A stretch of DNA of 64,000 nucleotides from Simmondsia chinensis (GCA_018398585.1 JAGTTD010000007.1:33880911-33944910); one strand, 5' to 3'. Counted from the first letter of the stretch, positions 10,501 to 19,802 are shown. Numbers and translations: made by a program. The notes: generated by a model not told the origin, from the sequence alone.

Positions 10501-12960
10501 CCTCTTGCTGCTCCAATTGCTATCTTTAGGCGTGAGCGGAGATCCAGGGTGGTTTTCTTATTTCCTGTCAGTCACATCCAGCATCCGCTCAGGAAAAAGA
10601 ATTTGATATGCCATGAAAACAAGCTGCTCGATATGGACTACATGATACTTAGGGCTGTTTGGTATCGTTTTTAATTTGTAGTTTTTTATTTTTTATGAAA
10701 TTATAAGGTTTTAACAACTTCTACTGGTATTTGGTTTTCTGTTTTCTGTCAAATGAAAATAACTGAAAACAAGAAACCAATATGATCAGAAATCGTTTTT
10801 GAAATATGATCTTTTTAACAAACTAGAATATGCAAAAAAAATTGATACCAAATAGGATCTTAGACATATGAGTAAGCCAAAAAATAGTAGGATAAGAAGG
10901 ATTGAGGACTCTATAGGTGAGTATGGTGAGAAATTGCACATTAGAGTTGTGAGAGAGAAGGAAACAACATATAAGTTTAGTGGGATACTCCATCTAATGA
11001 CAACTAATTATGCGATGGAACCCCACTTGGGTTACAAGTGAACCTCATGTATTCTGACTCCATGGATCTGGGCCTAATGCATGGTGGAATTTCGCAAGAA
11101 AACAAATAGAGAGAGGGAGAATAGTACCATGCAAATGGAAGTCCAAAGAGCGATTGCAAATATATTCATAAACCAGCATTCTCTTCTTTCCCTCTATACA
11201 AAACCCAATTAGTAACACAACATTCCTGTGTTGTGCACAACTCAAAACCCTCACTTCCCTGCAGAAATCAGCATCTCCTTGTGAACCCACAAACTTCAAT
11301 AACTTCACCGCGACGACCTGTCCATTCCTCAAAATCCCTTTATGTACCAACCCAAACCCACCTTCTGCTAACAAGTTCATATCCGAAAATCCATTTGTAG
11401 CATCCAAAAGCTCTTCATAAGCGAAACGTCGAGGAGGTTTCCCAAATGTTGGCGCTTTGTGTTGACATATTGAGCATAAAGGTGGAGGTGCCGAGGAAGT
11501 TTTTGCCATAGATACAGCGTCTCTTATACTCGAGTTGTTATTGGCAATGACATGGCTAGATTGCTCAAGACCAAGTATTCCATTGCTCATGTCTCGATCT
11601 TCTTGTACAAACTTATCAATGACAAATTTAGAACTTGGAGGTCTAGTATCATAGGACTTCCTTCCGCCTACAAGAAGAGATGTCTTTTCATTGTAGCTGC
11701 GTTTTTCAGGACTTTGAAATACGTTGTATCTGTTGCTGCCAAAAAATCTAGAAGACTCTGTTGATGGGTAAATTAGCTGAGTTCCCTTGTCGGATTCTAG
11801 TGTTGAAAGTGGAGAGTACATAGGCGTCTGCTTCCCTCTGTTGGATCCTTCAAAGAGAGGGTTTTGTTCATAGACGAGATATGGAGATGCTGTCACATCT
11901 GGCGTAGGGAATGATCCATCTCCAGTGACTGTTGAGTATGAAGTACTTGCGTATTCGGGGCTGCTTATGGGGGTAGAATGCTTCATTCTAAAGCTCTCGA
12001 ATCTTCCACTATCCAAACATGGAGAAGATGTGGCAGAAAAGAAGGGAGTTTGGGGTTCATCTGAGTATCCTAAGTTAAGTCTAAGCACCTTCGGTTCGGA
12101 ACCCTTCATCACAACGATGCTGCAATTGAGTTTCTCCATGCATTGTTTCAGTTCTTCCTTCAGTTTCCTGCATGGGAGGTAGAGATAAATTAATGTTAGG
12201 AAAACAAAATAAAGAACAAAAAAAGATTCAATGAGAAAGTGAAAAACAAGACACAAGATTTATGCGGGTAGGCCATTGTGCGTACATTCATTGAAACGCA
12301 AAGATTTTACACTAGCTGTTGGAAAGCGTACAAGAGAATTCTTCTCTTACGTAACACCTTGCAAAACCTAAACACGAGTACATATAGCCACACAACATTC
12401 TAGTGTGCCTACAATCACTGTAACTACCATAACTCAAATTTCCAATATTCAGAACAAAAGATGGCATAATGCTTCTCCAGAAGTTGCAAAACACAAATGC
12501 TAAGTTCTATAGATCATATTTGAGAAATGATACGGGTACATAAAATGTACTTAATTTGAGTACTCAGCATACATGCCACAATATCAATACAGTATAAAAA
12601 AGTAATTTTGAATCCTCCATTTAAAGATTATATTAATTTTTACCACGAGTATTGTGTACTAAATTGTGTGCACAAAGCAAATTTTCCTTCATATAAGCTG
12701 TTGCCCACACAATATCAATGGCTTAATGCATGGCTCATCAAGAGAGAAACAGAGGTGGAATATACATAACTGTAATAGACATGAAGCAGGGGTGGTATAT
12801 AAATTTGTTTTGTATCTCGATTTAGAAACAGAGGTCTGTAGTGGTAACGGAGAGCCGGGACCATAGCCCACTGCTGGGGGATGCGGGGGTGGTATGACCT
12901 TCTTTTGCTTTAGCCCAGCAGGTCCATCAAAAGAGAACTCTAGGACTTTCTCGCTATTCC

Positions 12961-12991
<31 letters not shown>

Positions 12992-15900
12992 GTGTAAAGA
13001 ACCGGTTTTATCCATCAGATTTCTTTCTGGATTACTTTGTCCTTCGCCAATAGTTTTTCCCTCAATTTAATGGATTCCCGCATAAATTTGTGTGCTTTTC
13101 TTTCCTCTTTCTATCTTCTCTTCTCAATTTGTTTAAGATCTATTCTTTTGAATTGAAATTGAACCCAGTTTTTGAGTATTTTGCCTAATAATTTGCCCCT
13201 GTGATGTTCATTCTGAGCTATAACGTGCACTTGGCAATTTTATGTAAGTAGTTGAGTTAAACCAGTTCTCTCACTGAGTGAAAAAAATGTGGATGTAATC
13301 ATAAAACTTAAGTTTGTAGATGGAGTGTTTCTCCACATAATCAAAACAGTCTAAACAAGATCCAGCTTGATGTTAATTGTTAAATTTCACTAAGCTTTTA
13401 GGCCCAACCTACGGAATTGACATACATAAAATCCACATATAAGCCCAAGTCAGGTTTCATCATAAAACCAATTGACATTAGGTAGAGTAACTCACTAGTT
13501 TACATGTTGACCTCGTCTCTCTCACGACTCCTATGTGAGATTTCTACTAGACTCACATGTGGAGTCTTTAACGTTAATCTACAGTGCTCTTGGCCAATTC
13601 AGAAAATGTAAAATCACCACAAGCCTACAACAGGACCACAAACATGACTTGCATCCAATTGAATTCACACAATATTCAAATTGTTTAAATGGTTAGATAT
13701 TTTTGGTAACTTTCTGTGAGAACCGGGATAAAAATGCAGGTGGACCAATATATTTGCGTGCTACTTGTTTAGGAATATATTAGAACAACGCAGTTTTTTT
13801 CCCAAAAAACTGCTTAAAAATAAAAAAAAATACATTATGATGTTTGAAAAAAACTTCCTAAATTGATGTCCAAGTCACAAAATCACTATTATAAACGTGG
13901 AAAAGTACGCCTACATGGACACCATTTTGGGAAATAGTTTTTCAGACACTACAGTGGAATTATTTTTAATTTTAAGCATTTTTAGGAAAAGGCTCCAATG
14001 CCATAGATATGCAAAAAATAAACAAAATTTATTCATCTAATAATATGATAAAATATTACTTTACGAAAAAGTAAATATCTAAACGTACCTTTTATGACCC
14101 AATTAAATTTGTTGTATGTACACAGTACACAATTAGGGTTCATTTACCAGGCATTAAGGCACCGGATCCCATTAGAACTTCGAAATTAAGCGTGCTTGGG
14201 CGAGAGTAGTACCAAGATGGGTGACCTCCCGGGAAGTCCTCAGTTGCCAATCCTATAAGGTTGGGAGTTCTCGGAAACAGCCTCTTGGTAGGGTTACACC
14301 CTGAAGAGGTAAGGCTGCGTACATGCATTCCTCTCAGACCCCGCTTATGCAGGAGCCCTTAAGGCACTGGGTCTGTTGTTGTTGTTGTTGTTGTTGTTGT
14401 TGTACACAGTACACATTATATATAAATTGCCATAGAAAGTAGTCACTGCAAGAAAAGGCCTAGTATCGGAAAATATAGCATACAACAACAAGAAAAACAA
14501 CAACAACAACAGAACCAGTGCCTCAAGGACTCCCGCATAAGCGGGGTCTGGGAGGGGTGGATGTACGCAGCCTTACCCCTTCAAGGTGTAAACCTGCCGA
14601 GAGGCTATTTCCGAGGACCCCCAACCTTATAGGGTTGGCAACACGAGGACTTCCAGGAAGGTCACCCATCCTGGTATTACTCTCGCCTAAGCACGCTTAA
14701 CTTCGGAGTTCTAATGAGATCCGGTGCCTTAGTGCCTGGTAAATGAACCCTATTGGAAAATATAGCATAGGATTATAAAATTAATACTAATGGTTCTTAC
14801 GGCATCGAATACTAATAATCCCATATCTTGATCATATATGGTTGTTAAAAGTATAAAATCATTTATGGACCTCCACATATCAATTTTAGCTTTCAAGACA
14901 GTTGGTCTTTTGACATGGTACCATAGCTGTGTTAACCGAAAAGTCACAAGTTCAAATTCCAAAAACCCTCACTCTAAATATTAATATATGTGCATTATCC
15001 ATGCTTCAAACATAATGGATATTTGCATGAGGGGAAAGCGTTAAAGAGTCTAAAACAATTCTTAAACCTTCACCATCAACTTAAACTTTTGAAACAGTTT
15101 CCTTAACAATAGTAAAATCATGAATTGATATTAAAGCACATTTTTCTTATAGTATGTACATATATATAAATAAAGCATTTTCCATAAACTAGTGGCCACT
15201 GAAGCCGGCAAAATCCATAAAGTACGTATATAGACAGCTAAGAAGAAGCTATGATGTTGCAGTGCAATCTAACAAATGGAACAGGTTGAATTATTTATAA
15301 GGAAAGGAATGAGAAATGATTGGGAAATAATGTCAAAGAAAAGATGACAGATAAGAAATGAGAAATAATACATTGGTGTAGAATTACTTGTCCAAGATGA
15401 CCCAGCTGGCTCCATTTCTCTTTGCCTCTGCAGCTACTTCTCCTGCAGGCATACCTAACACCACCTTTACTCTTACTTTCACCTGTCATATTCATAAAAT
15501 AAAGTACAACATGTTAGTTTTGAGTTGACTCAATGTTCAATAGAATTTCAGTCAACAACTATCAAAAATGTTTAACTATTAGACTAATCCCAACAGAAGC
15601 CTTATTTTTGCCACATTATCAAAAATGGGGCTTCACTCAAAAATAGGACTTCTCTGCTCCAACAGTGCCTCATTTTTTCAACCTCATTTTTATATTTTTT
15701 AGTTATTTTAATAGTTGATGTAAATTATATTATTTTATTTATTTGACGATACATGATGAAAATTATAAATTAGGGGAAGTATTTTAATTTTGGGAAGGAG
15801 GATAATGAGAGAATGTACTAAAACTATGAAAATTAGGATTTATGTTTTTGAGAAATAACTTGGTATTAATAATTAGATAGAATGAATTATTCAAGTTTGG

Positions 15901-18900
15901 TGTGTAAAAATTTGGTAGAATTTAAAATGTGTTTCTAGGTAAAATTCGAAATATTTTATTAATTAAAAAAATACAAAACTAAAAAAATAATAACGTAAGA
16001 TATGGGGCTTTGGGGCTCCAGTTAGGACTCCATAGGAGCCCCAAAACACAACCGTGCCCCATTTTTGGGGGCATCGTCGGGTGCAGTATTAGGCAAAGAT
16101 CCAAAAAATAGTTTTTTAATTCTAACATGCTGCCTCTTGCGAATACCTAGTGGGATTAAAATATAGACATTGCACATACTCATCTCATAACTTATACTTG
16201 AATTATATCAATATTAAAAATGTGGTTGTTGGGGTTTAAACTCTAGACATCAACTATTATAAAAGCTTAAACTTTTAATAACGGTCAATGAATGATTTTA
16301 TTTCGTAGCGCAAATGACTCTACCTTTATTTGTCAGAGTAGGCTATGGTTTTTAGTGCAACATAGGGACCTATGATACATGAAATGAAATATGTGATGAA
16401 GAGTGAATTATCATATATAGTTCATATCATATATTGTACATTATCTAAAATTGTATAAAAGAACATTGTATCCTACAACAATAGCACATGCTACTTTGTT
16501 GTCCTTATTTAGCAAAGAGGCGCTTTTGTTTGCGCTTTACATCAAATTCTGAACAGCCCCACATAGCTCCAGAGTTATATTGCCAAATTATATCATTACG
16601 TTCATTCTAAATCCCTTCCCAAAGTTCTCAGAGGAATTATTGGAACCACTAACAGAATGAATTAAACATAGAATAGCACCCAATGTTATCATTGTCAAGG
16701 AAAAAAATTGTTATTGTCACAACAGTCATGAGACTTTAAGTGAATAATAGCCACAAATTCTCATAAATTGTTATGACTATAACACTTTTGCCCTGTCAAT
16801 AATATCACTCATGATATATAGTTAAAGTAAATCTAACCATTTTTAAGATTCAACCATATATTTATGGACAATGTTATTTTTAGAACAACATTCCATTAAT
16901 GACAGACCAATTATATTTTAGTAGTTCATATCATTGTTCTGATATTAATTAAAAGTATTGTGAAAATAACAACACCCAAATTATTCAATACATTGTGGAT
17001 TCAAATTGAGTTTGATTAGTTCACTAGAATAAAGGGCATAAAGAGATAAAGGGTTCTGATGCAGACAAGCGCGCCATTCAAGTCGTTTGATGTAAAGCAA
17101 AGCAGGGAAAAACAAAAAGAGGAATGAAAACGAAAAGTGAAAAGCTTTAAAAAAAATAAAAATAAAGGTAGGGCTATTAAATCAAAAGACAAAAAGCAAA
17201 AGCCAGGTTCAAATTTGTTGTAGGAGACGAACGGTAACCTCATTTCAAATTTGCTCTACCCAACAATAGTCTCCTGACTCAGACAATTCAAACTAATTTG
17301 CATACAAGTCAAAATATTGAGCAAAAAGAAGTGAATTCCATATCGGTGGGAATACATGACAAATACTAACTTACATACCCAAAGAGCTACTCTACTCATT
17401 ATCTATTGGTTTTTGGATTGAATCTCCTTTGGTACGTAACAATTTGTTTTAAGATAATTTACTTTTTTGATATTTTAAGTTTTCAGAATGACTCATGTTT
17501 TACAATTTCAATATATACAATGAAATATTTAAGGTTTGAAAATTTAATCAACTAGATACCCCGTGTCCAAATCCGGTGATCTTTTGTCAAAATTTAGGTA
17601 GTTTTTAGTTGAAAATATTTTACAAGATTATAATAATATTTATGCTGGATATCAATTCTTTTAGCAAAAAATTTAGCAAATTACAACAAAAGTTCACCGA
17701 ATTCTAATTAACAATAATATATCATGTCAAAATATTTAGAAAAAATACCCTATTTTGGCAAAGAATATATTATTGAAACTATATACAGCTTCGACATTTT
17801 CCAACAAAAATCTACCAAATTTTAAACCAACGGCACTTGATGCATTCTTTAAACTTCTCTAATAAAACAATAACCTAAGAGAGTATAAACATGCAAGCAC
17901 TGGATCCCATTAAAACTCCGAAATTAAGCATGCTTGGGCGAGAGTAGCATCTTGGGAAATCCTCATGTTATACCCCTCAAGTTGGGGGTTCTCGAAAACA
18001 ACCTTGCTTCAAGGTAACACCATGAAGGGGGAAGGCTGCATACATCCATCCCTCAAGACCCTGCTCAGGGGAAAGCCCTTAAGGCAATGAAAATATTGCT
18101 TTTTTTTTTTTAATAAAACATTTAAATATCAAAATATCACACTATCTATAATAGAGTATTAGAATACACAGGTTTTTTTTTTTTTTTTAATTGAACTTAG
18201 GATACATAGATATAAATGTTGAAATTTTATAGTACTTAAATGCTAAATTTCGTTTTTTAAGGCAAGTGGAGTTAGAAATTAAACCTAAAACCTTCATTTT
18301 GAAGCCTCAATCTTCAAACTTTTGACCACTAAATTTTGAATTATTAGTGAAATATATCTGTAAAATAGAAAGAAAAAAGGAAAATCAACCTGGGTTTGGT
18401 TGTGAAGTTGAAGAACCATTTGAGAACATGACTCTGAAATCTCACAAATTCTGTCGGGCAAGTTCAATCCGTGATCGCTGGCGCACGTCCTCGACGACCA
18501 TGGCATACTCCATAACCTCCTTCCTTCAATCCACTCATTTCACACAATTATACACATCACCGTTGTTAAGAGTATGAGTTAAATGTGAATCCAACGTCAG
18601 AGTTATAGAAAAGAAGAGATCAACATATAAATTTGAGTTGGGATCTAAAGATCAGTGAAATTTAACAACTATTAAATTACAGGTTATTTACACTGCCAGT
18701 CTCTAATCTTTTTATTTGTTTAAATTGATCTTTTATTTTTATAATTTTATTCAAATTAGTTCACTTTCCTTTTTTTTTTTTTTCCTCAAAGTAGTCCCTT
18801 ATATATAACAAAATTTAATATACATCAAAATTAAACAATTTTTGGTTAAATTAAAAGTTATTTGCATGTCCTAGCGCTTTAATTTTATTCAAATTGGTCT

Positions 18901-19620
18901 ACCATCTTTATAACTTTGTTTAAATTACTCTTTTATCTTTATAACTTTGTTTAAATTAGTCCCTCATTTTATCCTCGATTCAAATGATTTCTAATGTTTT
19001 ATTTTATAACAAAGTTGGTACCTTATTGTTTTAATTTTTACCTAATGTTTTTAGTTTGAACAATAATACAAACATAAAGGACCACTTTAAACAAGATAAA
19101 AGGACGAAGCACCAATTTTAATAATATTACAAACATAAAGGACCTTTTTAAACAAAATAAAAAGATGATAGACCAATTTCAACAATATTACGAACATCAA
19201 GATACCTAAGTGATAAAAATTAAGTTCCTTTAATTATTTTCCCGGTCTCGATATACTAAAATGTAAATAACCCTAAAATTTGATCTAAATTAACCGGTAT
19301 CAAGAAAATTCTCTAATTGCAGTCAAGCAAACTGCAATCGAAATCAAAACTTGAGAAATTACAATCAAAGATCACAAAATTATACCAGTATTTCTCTCAG
19401 GAAACACAGCAAGAAGCGAAATGCAATCACCAGGCCGAACAACATGAGTGAGAGCCCAAGCCAAGCCGGCCTTCGATATCATCCTCTCCGCTTTGATCGC
19501 CACCACTACCTTAGCCGCCGCTGCTTCCCCTGCCGTCGATACGACAGCGTTTAGCCGCCGGCTTGAGTCTGCTCGGACTGAGCTCAGCCGGCGGCTCGAA
19601 TCGGCTCTTGACGGCAGCAT
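7450..19620 (-). CDS. USP-domain receptor-like protein kinase (PERK-like, SELMODRAFT_444075-type), 8 exons, 738 aa
   Basis: This is a plant kinase with an N-terminal universal-stress-protein-like domain and a C-terminal Ser/Thr kinase-like domain, likely a cytoplasmic or membrane-associated signalling protein. I see no signal peptide or transmembrane segment in the spliced product. Exons (minus strand): 19620-19386, 18523-18390, 15482-15388, 12167-11128, 10564-10404, 9593-9517, 8894-8570, 7599-7450. They sum to 2217 nt, all introns are GT-AG, and phases run 1,0,2,1,0,2,0 with no stop. The USP-like part is residues ~28-180 and a Ser/Thr/Pro-rich linker covers ~180-400. The kinase starts near 403: loop LAEGGFG 421-427, VAVK Lys443, Glu459, HRDM Asp540, Asn545, DFG Asp558, APE 584-586. 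The family name in databases says 'inactive', yet every catalytic residue is present here. The TE-filled introns make the locus 12 kb long. Confidence 0.93.
8115..8285 (+). repeat. Dispersed repeat family R2 (kinase intron 7)
   Basis: It contains 'ccacacatataagcccaaa', 'aaccagttggcactaggtgag' and 'tctagacttatatgtta'. The same order of blocks occurs at 13395-13575 and in reverse at 10905-11050 and 18565-18660. It is non-coding and of unknown class. Confidence 0.45.
8288..8545. mobile_element. Small MITE in kinase intron 7
   Basis: The left end 'ggtatgtttgatatcgctt' and right end 'aagcgataccaaacaagcgcc' are inverted repeats around A-rich filler. The ends resemble those of 10650-10863. It has no coding capacity. 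Confidence 0.55.
8570..8894 (-). CDS. Kinase gene exon 7 (C-lobe)
   Basis: It encodes residues 582-689. YLAPEYIDGGSITEKIDVYA gives the APE motif and the C-lobe helix, with FGVVLVELITGQK and ACLCLRRDPESRPPMSK downstream (the conserved RPxM motif). The acceptor is AACAG|ATA and the donor AAG|GTGATT. Reading through this donor meets a stop 10 codons later, so splicing to exon 8 is favoured. Confidence 0.9.
9025..9195 (-). repeat. tRNA-related dispersed repeat R1, diverged copy (kinase intron 6)
   Basis: It includes 'gttcagagattgtgaattcga' (B-box-like), a 'caagcctagacattcacgtgagg' block and an end 'atgttagaatataaaacca'. Similar order is seen in the other R1 copies. The strand and exact ends are uncertain. 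Confidence 0.4.
9310..9480. repeat. AT-rich repeat related to 12520-12665
   Basis: Both places share 'atgtacataatttgagtac' or 'atgtacttaatttgagtac' followed by an AT-rich stretch. They are probably two decayed copies of one small MITE, in introns 6 and 3 of the kinase gene. No clean ends were found. Confidence 0.35.
9517..9593 (-). CDS. Kinase gene exon 6 (DFG segment)
   Basis: It encodes residues 556-580, VGDFGLARLHCEWNIGMEQQ then VIGAT. It holds the Mg-binding DFG Asp and the start of the activation segment. It is 77 nt, with acceptor TTCAG|GTT and donor ACGGG|GTATTC, phase 2. Confidence 0.92.
9895..10165 (-). repeat. tRNA-related dispersed repeat R1, best copy (kinase intron 5)
   Basis: Read on the minus strand it gives 'tggtatcagagcc' (A-box-like, also an initiator-tRNA-type PBS) followed by 'gtcacgagttcaaatccc' (B-box-like). 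Both ends carry the same 'gttagagtataaaaccaat' block. That layout fits a tRNA-derived SINE or a tiny LTR-type element. The class is not settled. Confidence 0.5.
10404..10564 (-). CDS. Kinase gene exon 5 (catalytic loop)
   Basis: It encodes residues 503-555. RLKIAIGAARGLRYLHEDCR is followed by VGCIIHRDMRPNNILLTHDF, so the catalytic Asp and Asn are kept. The HRDMRPNN form instead of HRDLKPxN is normal for this family. The acceptor is GACAG|GAA and the donor CTG|GTAATT. Confidence 0.92.
10650..10863. mobile_element. Tourist-like MITE (kinase intron 4)
   Basis: The left end 'gggctgtttggtatcgttt' and right end 'attgataccaaataggatc' form imperfect inverted repeats. TTA occurs just outside both ends, the TSD used by PIF/Harbinger elements. 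It has no coding capacity. Confidence 0.6.
10905..11050 (-). repeat. Dispersed repeat family R2 (kinase intron 4)
   Basis: Blocks include 'cattagagttgtgagagag', 'aacatataagtttagtggg', 'atctaatgacaactaatta' and 'ggaaccccacttgggttac', in the order reverse to the 8115 and 13395 copies. Confidence 0.45.
11128..12167 (-). CDS. Kinase gene exon 4 (linker and kinase N-lobe)
   Basis: At 1040 nt it is the largest exon. It starts KLKEELKQCMEKLNCSIVVM (end of the USP domain), runs through a long Ser/Thr/Pro-rich linker, then CSICQHKAPTFGKPPRRFAY. The kinase N-lobe follows: LAEGGFG glycine loop, VAVK lysine, the alphaC Glu in CREVRVL, and hinge LVYEYICNRSLDFHLHG. The donor is CATG|GTACTA, phase 1. Confidence 0.92.
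12958..12984. repeat. (TA)n microsatellite
   Basis: A run of TA dinucleotides in kinase intron 3, a simple-sequence repeat. Confidence 0.9.
13395..13575 (+). repeat. Dispersed repeat family R2 (kinase intron 3)
   Basis: It carries 'aatccacatataagccca', 'aaaccaattgacattaggt', 'tctcacgactcctatgtga' and 'ctagactcacatgtggag'. It is one of the clearer copies of the family and has no coding frame. Confidence 0.5.
14132..14401 (+). mobile_element. SINE with 5S rRNA head, copy S1 (complete)
   Basis: The element is complete, with a perfect 14-bp TSD gtacacagtacaca at 14118-14131 and 14402-14415. Positions 14136-14254 (119 nt) align end to end with plant 5S rRNA: 'gcaccggatcccat' , 'ttaagcgtgcttgggcgaga' (box A and intermediate element) and 'gatgggtgacctcccgggaa' (box C). 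An Au-SINE-like body follows ('tctcggaaacagcctctt', 'ggtaaggctgcgtacatgca', 'cagaccccgcttatgc'). It ends in a (TTG)n tail. It lies in kinase intron 3, opposite in direction to the gene. The Pol III internal control region looks intact, so transcription is conceivable. Confidence 0.88.
14136..14254 (+). ncRNA. 5S rRNA-derived head of SINE S1
   Basis: At 119 nt it matches the usual plant 5S length and is collinear from the first GGG to the last CCT. Changes are scattered, for example 'cttcgaaa' where the gene normally has ctccgcag. It is not a working 5S gene, because it lacks the 5S spacer and T-run terminator and continues directly into the SINE body. Confidence 0.8.
14483..14754 (-). mobile_element. 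SINE with 5S rRNA head, copy S2 (complete, opposite strand)
   Basis: A perfect 15-bp TSD ggaaaatatagcata lies at 14468-14482 and 14755-14769. Read on the minus strand it begins agggttcatttaccaggc, continues with the 5S head (ttaagcgtgctt, gggtgacctt), then the Au-like body and an A/C-rich complement of a (TTG)n tail near 14483-14512. It lies 81 bp from S1 in inverted orientation, so both could pair in the kinase pre-mRNA. Confidence 0.87.
14880..15110 (+). repeat. tRNA-related dispersed repeat R1 (kinase intron 3)
   Basis: 'catggtaccatagctgtgtt' followed by 'aagtcacaagttcaaattcc' and 'catcaacttaaacttttga' match the order of R1 blocks in direct orientation. It is decayed, with no clear ends. 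Confidence 0.4.
15388..15482 (-). CDS. Kinase gene exon 3
   Basis: It encodes residues 124-154: VKVRVKVVLGMPAGEVAAEA then KRNGASWVILDK. This is the central strand and helix of the USP-like fold. The acceptor is GACAG|GTG and the donor GACAA|GTAATT, phase 2. It is only 95 nt and easily missed by automatic prediction. Confidence 0.9.
15575..16075. repeat. Possible foldback element with GGGGC-rich ends (kinase intron 2)
   Basis: The left part has 'aaaaatggggcttcactca' and 'tgctccaacagtgcctca'. The right part has 'ggggctttggggctccag' and 'gtgccccatttttgggggc'. The 'cccattttt(g)gggg' and 'ctccaac' motifs suggest a small MITE, but the ends do not pair cleanly. Confidence 0.3.
16095..16300 (-). repeat. 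tRNA-related dispersed repeat R1 (kinase intron 2)
   Basis: It contains 'tctaacatgctgcctcttg', 'cataacttatacttgaatta', 'gtggttgttggggtttaaac' and 'aagcttaaacttttaat', in the same order as the 9895 copy. Confidence 0.42.
17893..18095 (+). mobile_element. SINE with 5S rRNA head, decayed copy S3 (kinase intron 2)
   Basis: The 5S head starts only at 'gcactggatcccat' and has lost most of box C (the gggtgacct stretch is deleted). The 'attaagcatgcttgggcgag' part is kept. The Au-like body follows ('tctcgaaaacaaccttgctt', 'ggaaggctgcatacatcca', 'aagaccctgctcagg'). The tail is a T-run rather than TTG. No TSD was found. It is an older, inactive copy. Confidence 0.75.
18390..18523 (-). CDS. Kinase gene exon 2
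   Basis: It encodes residues 80-123, with RRLWSMPWSSRTCASDHG then CEISESCSQMVLQLH. The GRRLW and SCSQM motifs are typical of this family at this position. The acceptor is TTGAAG|GA and the donor CAG|GTTGAT. The 134-nt length restores phase 0. Confidence 0.88.
18565..18660 (-). repeat. Dispersed repeat family R2, partial (kinase intron 1)
   Basis: 'aaatgtgaatccaacgtcag', 'agttatagaaaagaagag' and 'caacatataaatttgagtt' follow the R2 block order. Only part of the unit is present. Confidence 0.35.
18682..19273. mobile_element. Foldback element in kinase intron 1
   Basis: The ends 'ggttatttacactgccagt' and '...aaatgtaaataaccct' are inverted repeats. Inside, runs like 'ttgtttaaattagtccctc' on the left mirror 'aaaggaccactttaaacaa' on the right. 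It is AT-rich and non-coding. A relative lies at 19803-20135 outside the gene. Confidence 0.55.
19386..19620 (-). CDS. Kinase gene exon 1 (start codon, USP N-terminus)
   Basis: It encodes residues 1-78. The start is the only in-frame ATG of the open stretch. After a repeated SRADSSRRL / VRADSSRRL leader comes KVVVAIKAERMISKAGLAWA then LTHVVRPGDCISLL, the first strand-helix of the USP-like domain. The donor is CTG|GTATAA, phase 1. Confidence 0.9.
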
Positions 19621-19633
19621 CCGCGGGCGTTAG

Positions 19634-19760
19634 AATTGCCGGGAAATGGAAAGAAGAGAGAGAGTTGTGTGCAAGAAAGAGAGGAGAGAGAGCGGGGGGT
19701 TTTAATGACGGATAGGTAACGGAAGATACCGGGGAGTCGCGGGTATATTGAGGAATTTTT
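19634..19760 (-). promoter_or_regulatory. 5' leader / core promoter side of the kinase gene
   Basis: On the minus strand, just upstream of the ATG, there is a CT-rich tract (complement of 'agagaggagagagagcgggg' and 'agaagagagagag'). Pyrimidine patches like this are common near plant transcription starts. An 'aatatacc' stretch about 130 bp upstream could be a weak TATA element. The placement is inference. Confidence 0.4.
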
Positions 19761-19802
19761 TGACTTAAGGTATCTTGGTATCATAATAAGGACCGGTGCT
19801 AA

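Noticed and set aside
14136..14254. A genuine 5S rRNA gene
   Set aside because: The 119-nt match continues without spacer or T-run terminator into a SINE body and tail, and the whole unit is flanked by a 14-bp TSD. Substitutions are scattered through the head.
14132..14754. Cassandra-type LTR retrotransposon (which carries 5S in its LTRs)
   Set aside because: No TG...CA LTR ends, PBS or polypurine tract accompany the 5S sequence. The TSDs are 14-16 bp rather than 5 bp, and the tail is (TTG)n.
17860..18120. TSD 'taataaaaca' around SINE copy S3
   Set aside because: The left copy is about 30 bp away from the SINE start, so it is not adjacent and is probably chance in AT-rich DNA.
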